Origin: Tigriopus japonicus
Lineage: Eukaryota; Arthropoda; Copepoda; Harpacticoida; Harpacticidae
Length of the DNA stretch: 64,000 bases
Assembly: GCA_010645155.1 (NCBI GenBank)
Contig: CM021315.1
Span: forward strand, 6,349,786-6,413,785
Reading direction: 5' to 3'
This document shows, in pieces, positions 1 to 11,959 of this stretch. A program made the position numbers and the translations under genes. The notes beneath the pieces are model-generated. The model did not search any database. It was not told where the DNA came from and worked only from the letters and a program-made list of their open reading frames with translations. The number at the start of each line of letters is the position of its first letter. Position 1 is the stretch's first letter.

Positions 1-3000
1 TTGTAAATTTCCGACATCAATTTGAGACTGTCTTTGCTGGGCCTTCGGTTGAAACATCCATTCCCATGTCGCGGAAAATGGGGTTGATGGTTCCCTCATT
101 CTTTGCTTTGATATCATTGCTTTCAAAACATGGCTCGTCTCTATTCATAAGGTTGATGGTCGAGCAATGAGATTGATGTAGTCGGACCCAACCACGGAGT
201 AATATTGAATGGAGATAAAGAGGGCATTCACATGAACAAGCCAAGGCATATTGGTTTCCCTTCACGTTGATTCTCGATATTTAGTGGGTACGCCAGGCAA
301 GAACAGTCTCCTTCATCCAGATAGCATGTTAAACACAATCATGTCACTGCACGGAATGTCTTTGAATCTTGTGTCAAAACACAGTACAATAGTTTTTATC
401 TTGTCATGTATCAGTAAATGTTGTATACAATTTTCTCGAGACCTTGGACAGCCTTTATAAATACCGAGAAAAGGCTGTCCCGAGACGGGGCTTCAGATCG
501 TCCGACTCATTAATGAGATGCTAAAAATTAATGACTCTCGTGGGTGGCTAAACTACCTCGCAGCTTTTTTTAAAGCTCCCTGCTGAGATGCACGAACAAC
601 CACGAGCACCACCTCAGTTTAGTGCGTCTATTTGGCACCAGAAAGTCTGAAGAACCGAGATTAATGGGCCTGATTAACAAGGGAAGTCATGGCGGCCATT
701 CATCCTTGAAAGCGTTATTGCGTTGCTAAAGTGGGAAAAGTAGCCCCAATTTTGCCAAATGTCATCGTATTCAAATTTCTCAACACCATTGAAACTTGTT
801 TTCCCAAGAGGAACAGGAAATTGGCTTGTCTCCAGGTTGTATTTGCTTTCAATTTCAATCAGGGAAGGGTTGGGATATTGGAAAGAACCGCCTTTACTCG
901 GTACATATTGTCGGAGCAAGAAAAAAAAAAAAAGAGTACGTTGGTGCATTCATGAATTCGGTCTTTGGCTTTCTTCAGCTCATTTCGAGAGGTCTCTTGA
1001 CTGCAGACTAGATGGATGAAGAAAGGATCCCCGGGCAATTGAAAAGAAAGTCCCATTGTTGTGAGAGGAGCATCTTTTTGAAAGGAAAAAAAGAATCCCC
1101 TCGTGATCCCGGCCCCTACCTAGTCTTTTACAATTCAGAACAACAGATTTTCAAATCTACCTCGCGGCACCAAGTAGGTACGCACGTACTCTTAGTACCA
1201 ACTCGTTCCAGATTAAGATAAGACTGAGGCCAAATTCAACAGAGCGAACCCGTCAGACACATTTTAGAAATTCCAAAAGTTATGAACTTTTCCGCGGCTA
1301 ATCTCGCCTTCCCTTTTCCCTTGGTTTTCTATTAGACTTATCATGGGTTCAAGCGTCGTGAGGAGACGGTTTTCTCCGAGAAATGGTCAACGAGGTCGAA
1401 CTTCTCCCTTTTTAATGCCTCCGTATCTGGTCCAGAAATCATATGCAAATCGGTCGTAGAAGTGATCATGCAAGAAATTGAAATTCCAATGTCCTTGGCA
1501 TTGCCAAACAGTTTTTTGGCATGAATCCACACCCTTTTCCTGTAGCTATTCTTCAAGGTGGACGACATATCCCTAGGTATGAACCTTTCTCCGAAGGGTC
1601 CCATTTCACTCGCACTGTTCCACGTGGCTTTGGGCACCGTTTGAAAATACCAACGCCTCGAGCTTGTCCCTGTGTACGAAGTGCGTACTTTAGCAAAGTT
1701 GAACAGAACTACACTGCAGGAAGAGCAAGATTTGAAATTTAAATTTCTTGGCGTGACTGGAAGCTTGGGGTTCCTAATTTCCAAAGCGATCAACGCCAGG
1801 AGTGTGGCCTCGGAAAAAAAGGAGAAAGGAAAAATGCATACCGAAAGAAAGAGGCACTGGTCTGGGAAATTGGGACGGCAAAACACCCGAGGAAACTGAC
1901 ATTGGTGAGAAGCACCCAAGCCATATACATACAAATATGGTGCGTGGGCATTGATCGCATTTGTCGGCTCCACCGAAAGAGAATGGTTGTGGGTGCCCAT
2001 GTACGTACAAGGTTCCATCTTGCCTCCTTCCCATTTCCGTCCATCCGGAAATGTTTGTGTTTATTGAGCACAATCTGCTTTGTGTGAATATGGGGATTGA
2101 GTGACTGATCCCGATAAAAACAGCGGCAGAATACCCACCCTCATCCTCCCTCCAACTTTTGCCGCTTGTGAGATGCATTAGGACGTCGTCGACTTTGGAG
2201 ATGCTTTGTATAAGGTCCTGAAGGAGATGGGAAAGGCTGGAAATAGGCCAATCTCGTCACCAATGAGCCCCAAAATCATTCACTCCCCAACATTTCCTCT
2301 GGCTCATTGCGAAACTCTGGCTCGGCCAGGGCTACCAAGGAAATGTCCACATCATGATTGGCTCAATGTGGTGATGGTAAACAGCCATGGAACTGCATGA
2401 ATGACTTTCGACTTGGGAAATAGCGTAGAGTACAGTACAGTAAACAAACCTTTGCCAATGTATTCTTCAAATATACTTTCGAAGTAAATAGACAGTTCGA
2501 GTCCAAATGGTTGTTGAGCCTTCATCCTAACTTTGGAGTGGAGTGAGCCTCCTTGATTGTACCATGATGATGTGCCTCACAATAACCCATCCAAATGAAC
2601 AACTCCCTTGGCTTTCCCCTTTTCCTCTCGTACTTTTGTGTGGTGGGAATCACAAGATCAAACATAATCTTTGGACCATGGCGATGTAATGAGTTTTGGG
2701 AGGGCGGAAATGAAGGGCCCTTGAGATCCTTGACTGCACTTCACTACGCCTTTTGTACTTCAGAGCATCCATTTGACTCAGCCTTCTGCACGCCCACTGA
2801 TATTCATGACGAATATTTACCATATCAGGTCGTAAATAGGAGCCCTAATGAACCCTTTTGGACCTTATTACCACTGAGCTGATTATGTCTGGTATAGCCT
2901 CCCAAACTTGGATAATGGTTTGCTCGAAAAGTGTATTGTACTTAGCTTATACGCGCGAGAGTGGACTTTAAAAGACACGTTAATTCTACGGTTGAGCCGA

Positions 3001-6000
3001 TCGTCATAAATTTGAGCATCTCAACACTACTTTCAGATTTTGGTTCAAACAGATTAAGGAAGTTGTTGTGGCATCTCAACATTTTCCACAAAACCCATTT
3101 CCTGTGTGTATGTTTGCTTGCGTTTAAGAGCATGCGGTCTTGGCTCGATTCCTTCGTCTCAGTGACTGTTACTATCTCCTTCCTCTTATACTACTCTGAA
3201 CCTCACACTCACTTTCGATGGGAAGCCAAGTTGAGTGAGGATGGAACACGGTTCCACCATATCCTATGAATTTCCCACCAAATCTAAATTCAGGGAAGAA
3301 ACACATTATGAAGGAAGACAATCAGCTGAGGACCCCCTCCTGTCCTTCCAGGCAACCAAGCAATCAGCTAGTCAGTCAGTCAACCTCGTTTAAGCTAACA
3401 TCCTTGGAACGTCACCTTCACTGGCAAAATGAACCACAACTTGGAATGAAGGATAGCGGTCCAAGCGTTGTCGGCCAGAGGCGTTTGAACCGGTTCTGAC
3501 TTGGTTCATTCCCCATTTCTTCGAAACCTCAAAGTTGAAGGGAACAAGATCAAAATTCATCTCATTTTACCAGTTGCCCTTGAATGGCAACTTCTTGGGA
3601 AGAGAGGACGACGAACGGGCTGTTCCTCCTGACATACGTATCTTGTTTCTCATCTCGGTGAAACGGGAACGACAACTATTCAAAACGAGAACCAAGCACC
3701 TCGTTTTACCCCCAACAAGCCGTTGAGAACCACTTTAATGGCTTTAATCCTACTCTCCTTTAAATTTCAACTTCGCCGAAAGAGAGAGAAAACAAGGTGC
3801 CCTTGCTATGACTGATAATGATGACGAAGAGAGAGCCAAGTGAATGGGATAAAATGCGCTTTGAGCCACTTTCGATGATTCATTATGGTTCTCTACCTAA
3901 TGGTTTTCGGAAGTGTTCCCAATGTGGAAAAGAGACAATGCAGCCAACGGTCTCCTAAGGACCCCTTTGATCTTTTCGGGAATGACAGAGGGAGGGTTCG
4001 ACTCTTCAAGGGCTTAATGCTAAGAAGAAAACGATGATGATGACAGTAAGGCGGTGGTGGTGGTGGTGGTGGTGGTGGTAGTAGGAACTACAGTGGTAGT
4101 GGCAACTAACATTCTATCTAGGGAAGGTCTTGGATGGGTGGGTAGCTGTTTGATAGATTTTGTGGCAACGACCAAACGTCACCATGCAAGCTCGCCTTCC
4201 TGGTTCATTTTTCCTTCCTTCTTTCACTTACTGAGGACAAGAGCGGTGAGAAAGAGAATGACAAGGAATGAGGCACACAATAGAAGGCTCAAACCCAGTG
4301 TCATAAATCATCGCATTTTTTGCCATAAATCGTGAAAATGATTACATACATGTCGCCTTTCTTCTCAGATATCATTCAAAAGCAGGCTGATTGAATATTC
4401 CGAGAATATCGGAGACCTTCTTTTCTTTGAAAAAGGGTAGGGTCGATAGAGAATGAATTGAGTTTCCCTATTCCGAACATTGGTCTGATATTGCAAATAT
4501 ACATTCTAGGTAGATGCATTCCAGGTTCAATTATTCAAGTTTCAAATGAAATTAATTTCAAGTATATTGAAGTGGACAAGGTTTCCCATTTACATCAGCA
4601 GGAAAAACGAAGTACTTCTTGCGCATAATACTCAGTTTCAATTAAGTCAAATTAATGAGGTGCTGGATCTAAAACGTGGGCTAAAATTATTTCTATACTT
4701 CTTGGATCACCGGTCTAAGATTTTGATCTTGAATTTGGAAACGGGCAAAAGATAAAGAAAAAATGAAGTAAAATAAAATATGGAGAGAAAAACCAACAAA
4801 CTTTTGAAACGACCAACTTCAGTGTAAGATAAACAAGTGGTTTTGGTGGCAAGAACCTTTTTTACAGTTCTATAATTTCAGTATGCAGGGTTTAGCAACA
4901 TGTTATTTATAAGTTCAATCGTGCTGAAACTAAGTTATAATAAGGTTTATGCAAGAATGAAAAAATATGAAAATATGAAGACCAATTACATAAGATTTGT
5001 TGCAAATTCTGCACAAAATACAGAGTAAAAGAACACCCTAAAGGACTGATGCTCAGATAACATGGCAAGTACCGAAATAAAAGAATCCATCAAGTAATGG
5101 GAATGAGCATCGCATTCAGTTCTTAGCAATGTGTGAACAACATTTTGCTGAAACGAACCCTACGATCGATCATGACTTGTCGATTTTGACACACATGGAG
5201 ACCTTAAAATGGGCAAAAACCGTGCCTAAAATATCTCCAATACGAAAAAGACTTTTGCTCATCAGAAGAACAAACCAACTAAGGTCGCTCATCGAAACGA
5301 AAATGAGAACTGGAAAAATTATGCATGATTGAAAAACACGTGGCCTCAGGAATCATCAACACCAATGCTGAACCTGCGATGACGGTTCGAAGAGAAATCG
5401 AGATGTGAGTCCATATTTGTTATTTCATTTTATGCTTGGCGTGCTTCTCCCACGAAATTCAAAATCGTCGACCATGCATTCACTCATTCATTTGATTTCA
5501 TTCTGGGCTATTTCCAGTTGGCGTGATGTGCCATATGAGTTGTTGCCGCAAGCCAGTGCAGAGAGCGAGTAAGTGCGACGTTCACGTACCAACATTGGCA
5601 CCAATCTGATGCAGAAGCCGACCAAGACGACGGAAGGAAGGAGAAAGAGTATCAACAGAAGTCCTTTTTGTGAAATGTGTGCACTCAAGCATTTAAAAAT
5701 TCCCACCACCAAAGCCTGGCCAATTGAATGCGGATGAGAGAAATCCTCCCCCCCCCCTCAGCAAAAACATATCATTTCCTAGGCTTCGATTTATAAACGA
5801 CGTTGTCCAATTGGGCAATACAAGAGGAAACTATCTTTTTTAATAATGATAAGCCACTTTGAAATTATGCATCAGGCAACGAGAACCAGTTCAATTACAT
5901 CCTGTTTATTAAATTTACACTCTTGGACATATCGTAGAAGAGCCAATATCAGTGAACGTGCTCTTTGGGATATAGATTTATTTCAACCATCTGCGGCAAG

Positions 6001-7922
6001 ACATCGTGAGAATTGAAGAGAAATCAAAACTAAATTTCACCTCACACCGAGAAGATCTCTCTCGAAAAGAAGTTTGATCATGTTCGTGTCCAAATGTCAC
6101 TAGGTTGTTATCGATTTGTCCCTTGTTCTCTAGCACATGAGATAAAAAATGTAGGAACAAATTTTCTTGCCTGATCATGGATGTTTGAATTTAAAGAGGT
6201 CTCTTATGAATTTGATTGAATTGAGGATACGATGATCAAGTCGTTTGTAACACGTTATGAACCTTCAAATTCATCCCCACGTGCGTACCTGCCAACCAAA
6301 CCTTTTTACAATCTGCCCTTATCGTCCAATGCAGTAGAGTAGTCAGGGAAGAATGAATTGTGAGGGGCGTTCCCTGAGGAGCCACCCATCTCTGAAAGAG
6401 AAGAGCAACCCTTCGTCTTCAAATTTCCCATAGGATTGTGTCTCGCTAACCCTCGGAATATCAAGTGAATAAAATGGGCAAAGTTTTTCATTTCGAAAAA
6501 AAATGCACAGAACGTAGAGGAATGGAGATACAGACAGTGGAAAGGCGGTTAACATTTCATCTCTTGCATATGTATAAGAACCTGAAACTTTCCAACAATG
6601 GCTCCCAAACCTCCAAACATCCGTCAGTTTTGAATGCTGCAAGCTTTCTTTCTTAGTGTTCCATTTTTGACGGATCCTGTTCACACATTGGGACGTTCGG
6701 CACTTTCTTGCATTAGTTTCCCATGCTTTCATAAGGTCTTGTCGTTCTTTGAGTGGCTACCCACTACTATTTATTGTAGCACTATTACTCTTTGCACCTC
6801 GAGGGGAAAAACTTCTCTTGAAAGCGTCACCTCAAATGTGTCAGAAAATGATGAAAGATTGTCAAAATACTCGACTTTCCTCTTCACACAAAAACCCTCC
6901 ACAGAGACGCAACTTTTATTTGAGGTGCAAATATGTTTTCTATGTCGAGTTCATAATAAAGAGGAAAAATTGATAAGGTGAGGATTTGCGTACTCCGAAA
7001 GCAGATCAGTTAATTCAATCGAAGAATTCGAAATGTCATTGGATTTTAGACTGAGTGTTATGGTACTCACTTGATATCGACATATGAAGCCACGCTAGGA
7101 TAATAGTTAGACTCTGCATTATGATTGATCACTTCAAAAAACTGTGCTGGCTTGAAAACTGTTGTTGTTTTTCAAATGTCACAGGGCACCATTAGAGCCA
7201 AGATGCACGATATTACACCACAATTTAGGTTCACATAATTATAATGTTGTTCGAAGAGGATTGGCATAATTAATCTTGATCTCCAATCAACTTAACCTGC
7301 AACTGTCAAAACTGTCCACTTTTCTGCATCTAAAACAACCTTCTTGAAGGTAGCTAAGCTCAAGGGACACTGAACTCCTCATGCCTTTCTCGCTTTGTTC
7401 TTCTGTTTCCCCGAGTCCGAGAGGTTTTTGGAGAGTGTCGTTGATCGTCTGTTACTCTTCCAAAAGGAGCCTTTCCGTCTTCACGTTCAAACGGAGTTTC
7501 CCCCTCAGTCTGACGGGTCTAACGCGCAAGTTTCCTCTAACAAGTTTCGTGCGGTCTTCAAAAACAGCCCATCCAAGTCTCAGGTTCTGTCGTTGTAGCA
7601 AGGAGAGCGCACTAAAGGGAAGCTCACGTGGAATTCTACATACTTGGGAAGCACAGTACATATGTACTTGTTCTGAGCTCGCTGAATGAAGGTGGTGGAC
7701 GTACCGTATGAATTTAGAATCATTTGTACGCAAAACAGGGCATTAGCGAACGTGGAGCCTTTCCACTAGTCAAAGAACTTGGACACAATATCGGATCGAG
7801 TTTGGATCAAGAGTTTAATATCAATAACAAGATAAGAATCAGTTAAGTTTTGAGCAAGAAAGTATCTTTGGATATTGGAAAACTGAATGAATAATGATTT
7901 ATCTGAGGTATGTTGTCAGCAC
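1..7922. other. Gene-poor intergenic stretch
   Basis: No open reading frame here shows a recognisable domain, good codon use or paired splice sites, on either strand. The only clear structure is a short (GGT)n microsatellite at about 4052-4079. Long regulatory or intronic DNA of a gene outside the window cannot be excluded. Confidence 0.6.
4052..4079 (+). repeat. (GGT)n microsatellite
   Basis: About nine perfect tandem GGT triplets, followed by a decayed GTAGTAGG tail. It lies in non-coding sequence. Confidence 0.9.
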
Positions 7923-9428
7923 TCAGATGAGCGACTTCCCGAGGTAGGTTTTAGACATGGCCTTGGCCTTTCCGACAAATTGAGTAAACATTCCGCTCTC
8001 GGCTTGACCGGACATGATCTCATTAAACTTGTTCTGAAGATCTTTCGTCGTTTCAGTTGGATAAAAATGCCACCATTTGCAGGTACCACCGTGATATCGG
8101 ATTAAGATGTTCCTGGACCAGAGTTTGTTGTTGCAATCCTCGAAGGCTCCGCTTCCATGCCAGCAAGTTTGACTATCGTCCTGCTCGCTGAAATATTCAA
8201 AAAGAAGTTATGAAGCATAATTGATCGGAAAATAATAAAATCCCTTGTGCCTTGAGAAACAAGGTCACAATGAGGACACGCTCTTTCGTACTTGGGTTCT
8301 AGGTTTAATTCCTTCCAGAGCTTGTTGTCCTTGGGCAAGGAGCAAAGCTGGCTCTTGAGGATGGCGTATGAGACGATGTGTTGGTCTCTGTCCCAGGTGT
8401 ACCCTTCGGGGAAGTTCATCCGCTGACTGTAGTTGGCCATCATTTGTGGGATATCTCCACTGTAATCCAGGATTTGCTTCCACGTCTTTGCTCTGGCCCC
8501 AATAAACGAGAGCATAAATGTGTTGCCCATGTCGAAGGTCAAAGCGTAACGATAAATCCAGATCTGTTTACGTCGGAGGGCCTTAATGGGCAACACCATC
8601 TTTGGAGTCATGATGAAAGCGTCTACGTCAGCAGTCAGCACGACATCTTCAGGCGAGACCTGGAAGGGAGAACAAACGAGATGATATGCGCGACCACTTT
8701 GTTTCATGCAGCCCTAACTTAAGACTCATTGTTGGCCAAGGAAAGTAGCAGCACTCAATCTCTTCATTTCAATAAGAGTTCCCTTTCCACTTTATATAAG
8801 TAACAGAAAGTCGTACCTCTGGCAGATCGAAAACCAATATCCTGATCAATTGGGCCTTCAAAACGCAGTCCATCGTTTGGGCAGGAACCAATTTCACCAA
8901 GACCCCGTAGCTCTCGAGTTGCGATTGATACGAACGCAATTCATCCGATATCGAAAGCTCGGTGTAGACAATTTGGGCGATTACTCTCGCCGTGGTCAAA
9001 TTTAGCCAGAGCTGACTGGATAGAGGTAAAGCTTCCTTATAAGGGAATTGGCCTTTCCCGTGGTATTGCGTGTTCTCTGACCAGCACAAGGCCATGGTCA
9101 CCCAGATATTGATTGGTTCCAGCTTCTTCTGCACGCCCTCTAAAGGTTTCTTTATCTCGATGTCGACCGAGGTAACATCATTATGGTTTGCAGATTTAGA
9201 ATCGCCGATCGATAACCCTTTGAATTCATAGCGGAGACGCTCATTGCTTGCGGTTAAATTCATTTTGCCAAACTCACTTAGCTCAAAATCCACGGGGGAC
9301 ACGGGGGGTCTAAAATAGCTCCGTTCGTATTCTTCTGCACTCTCCAATGCCAGTTCCTGTACTTGGTAAATGCAAATCACACAAAGGATTAAAATGAACA
9401 CGTTCTGGACTATCCTTTTTGAAACCAT
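7923..9428 (-). CDS. Glycosyltransferase-like type II membrane protein, 3 exons
   Basis: Three exons join in frame: 9428-8817 (ends LPE, donor GTACGA), 8659-8292 (begins VSPEDVV) and 8187-7923 (stop TGA), giving about 414 residues. The exon 2 donor could also be 12 nt further downstream, in phase. The protein starts with a short cytoplasmic tail and one hydrophobic segment (about residues 7-23, FILILCVICIY), as in Golgi type II enzymes. A DVD triplet sits in VVLTADVDAFIMTP at the start of exon 2, like the metal-binding DxD of nucleotide-sugar glycosyltransferases. Cysteine and tryptophan-rich motifs (CWHGSG, CNNKLW, CKWWHFYP) fill exon 3 and suggest disulphides in a lumenal domain. I infer a Golgi sugar transferase; donor and acceptor are unknown and I cannot name the family. 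Introns are about 157 and 104 nt. Confidence 0.72.
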
Positions 9429-10860
9429 TTTTGAAGGCCTGATCAGTAATGTTTTTGGCGTTTTTCGGTTTGGATATTAAGTGACTTGAAAAACAGCTCC
9501 AAAAGAACTGCCTATCCAAACTGAGAGTGTTAAGAGACAACCATCGTTTTCTACCTGGAAAAACCATCATCAACCATTAAGCCAGTGCTAGCAGCCATCA
9601 GCATCTGTGGCCTCATTCCTAGAAACTGGAATCCAAGTGCTGCCCTAAGCATTGAGGTTGTTCTTATTTTGAACTTGCAATTTTCGAGGCTTTACCTAAT
9701 CCTGTGATCCACTCACTTGCTTTAATAGAACCTTTTTTCAGAATGATATACCACCCTCCTATGAATTAAAGCAGTCTAGGAAAATACTAAAAGAATCCGT
9801 TTGTTTAATCAATGTGCGCCTAAAATGTCGGAGCACCATCAAAATGAAACTTTGCTACGAAATATGTAGTGCAGGGCGACCAGGTGTTCTAGATTGGAAT
9901 CGGAAAGAATCTGAAGTAGATTAGGAAAGACTTGAAAATTTATTTAAAATTGCAAAATTTGTATCGAAAAGTAGTTTTGGTAAAAATCGATCATGACTGG
10001 GGAGCAGAAAAAAAATTTTAACTAAAATTCTGATTTCATCCTATTTTCCCACGTGTAAGCACCTTTACTATTTCGTGATGTTAAATGCTTTTTCAACTTT
10101 TTTCGCAAAAATTGTGTGAGGCATAATTCTGGGCATCATTTAAGCTCAAAACAGAATATTTTTCTTAGCATACATTTGAACAAAATTTCAACACAAATGC
10201 AAATGCATTGCGACATTGATAAGTCACCAAAGAAAGAATTTTTATTTGATAGTGGTTCTAGTAATGCTTATCAGCGAAGTAGTGCAGCTTGATGTATTTA
10301 AAGAAACATTCTTAATAAGAGTGAAACTAATGAGAAACGCATCTGCTTGATCATGTAATGAGAATGAGGTAGTAAGGAAGTGCACTCTGCCTGGATAGAA
10401 TAGAAGGATGCTTTACCTGTAAGTCAAAGAATTAATAAACTGATATTAAGATTGAGGAAATGAGTAACTTGAAAGATGTAAGTCACCTATTGGGTGCCTT
10501 AGTACACCAACAATGTGTTATCTATGTGCCAGTATATCAAAGTCATTTTATTGTATAATGGATGAGGTATCAAATCTTATTAGGACTCAACAATTGGAAG
10601 AAAGCTATAAAATCTACAATTGCTTGCATTAACAATAAGTCCTTGAGTTATACAAAACATTTCATGAAGAAATCACCTAAATGAAGTATATAAATGGTTG
10701 TTTACATATATTCAAATTGGAATTCCTCAAGTTAAAACTGTTAAAACTTGAGGTTTTGGGTTCTTCTACAGGGGAGATACGGAGACTGGAAAAAAGCTAG
10801 AGAAAAGAGGACTAAGTAATTAAGATCCAACGTAAGTCTGAATTAAGTAACCAAACTTTC
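9429..10860. other. AT-rich intergenic stretch
   Basis: AT-rich sequence with no supported gene. It holds the promoter side of the glycosyltransferase-like gene and the left flank of the LINE. Base composition rises abruptly near 10865, where the retroelement 5' untranslated region seems to begin. Confidence 0.5.
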
Positions 10861-11158
10861 TGAGCAACATGGCGCTTACACGTTCGTTCTGCGTTCGAAG
10901 CATTCGGACGTGTCCAAGTGTTGCTCCTGGAATACTTGTGATTTTTCTTGTGTTTGCTTCTGGCTGGAGAATCCACAAGTGTTTCAACTGACTTATACTC
11001 TTATACCTTCTATCGGAATCTGCAAGCGCCGTTTAACCCAGAAGCTGGATCAATTGAACCAAAGACCTCAAAAGGGCTGCGACATTTAAGTCAAATCTGA
11101 GTGAGAGTTCAATACAAGGCTACCGTTCGCTCTCTTGGAGTTTCTTGAAGAGGAGACG

Positions 11159-11959
11159 ATGACAAAGAGACCAAATAAAACCAAGCAGAACGGGTGCTTC
11201 AAGTGTGATACCACTGTGGATCAACGGCTGAGTCTAAATGGTGAATGCGATATATGCATCCGATCCTATCACTCTGGTTGCATCTCCCTCGCTGAAGCGA
11301 CGCTGAAAGACCTGAAGGTCCAGGGATACCCCATCTACTGTGATGATTGCAAACATGGCTGCGGGATGGTGATGAAAACGCTGAAAAACGTCGAGAAAAG
11401 AATGGAGGCCTTAGAATCAAGCGGGGAGCTTGTAAACCAAAGACTGAATAAGCTGGAACAAGGAGGCCCATCGGAAGCCGTAGAAGAGCTCCTTCGGCGT
11501 GACAGATGCAAGAAGAACATAATAATTCACGGCGTTAGTGAAAGCATAGGTGACAGTCCGAACAAGGCGCGAATGGAGGATGATAGGAAAACCCAAAAGG
11601 TGATTGAAAGTGCTTTGGGGAATGGGATCGAAACTACAGATATCCGTGTCAAGAGATTGGGACCGCCCATGAAAGGAAAAGACAGAGCCATTGTAGTCAA
11701 TCTGGGAGGAAATCTGGACAAACAGACCATAATTACAGAATGGACCAGGAAAAAGAAAGAAGGAAAATTATCTAGTGGTATGACAAAAATCGCAATCCGA
11801 GATGACCTCACCAAATTACAAAGGGAGAAACTGAACACCTTACACAAGGAAGCAAAGGAGAGAAACGAGAACCAGCAAGATGGAAAAAAGTGGATTGTAA
11901 GCGATCCAAGAGGAATACCATTTCTCCGTCTGGTGGAAATCGACCAAAAGCGGAATTAA
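11159..11959 (+). CDS. LINE ORF1 protein (PHD finger, coiled coil, RRM-like)
   Basis: 266 residues from the first in-frame ATG (11159); the frame is open a little further upstream, but only with a TTG. Residues about 13-62 carry a C4HC3 PHD-type zinc finger: CFKC, CDIC, YHSGC, CDDC. A heptad-rich helix (about 68-100, VEKRMEALE) probably trimerises the protein. The region from about 107 (KKNIIIHGV) through VKRLG and IAIRDDLT to KWIVSDPRG is the RRM-like and C-terminal domain typical of LINE ORF1 nucleic-acid chaperones. The ORF overlaps ORF2 by about 70 nt. In the family, ORF1p coats the element RNA; the PHD finger may tether the particle to chromatin, which is inference. Confidence 0.88.
   Translation: MTKRPNKTKQNGCFKCDTTVDQRLSLNGECDICIRSYHSGCISLAEATLKDLKVQGYPIYCDDCKHGCGMVMKTLKNVEKRMEALESSGELVNQRLNKLEQGGPSEAVEELLRRDRCKKNIIIHGVSESIGDSPNKARMEDDRKTQKVIESALGNGIETTDIRVKRLGPPMKGKDRAIVVNLGGNLDKQTIITEWTRKKKEGKLSSGMTKIAIRDDLTKLQREKLNTLHKEAKERNENQQDGKKWIVSDPRGIPFLRLVEIDQKRN
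11884..11890 (+). promoter_or_regulatory. Candidate -1 ribosomal frameshift heptamer A_AAA_AAG
   Basis: In the ORF1 frame the codons are GGA AAA AAG, so the heptamer is in the exact phase required for tandem -1 slippage. Slippage here continues straight into ORF2 (next codon GTG at 11890). A weak 5-bp stem (TGGAT at 11891-11895 with ATCCA at 11904-11908) follows at once; a stronger stimulatory structure was not identified by eye. Confidence 0.5.

Noticed and set aside
11135..11158. Earlier start for LINE ORF1
   Set aside because: The codon at 11135 is TTG; the first ATG in this frame is at 11159.
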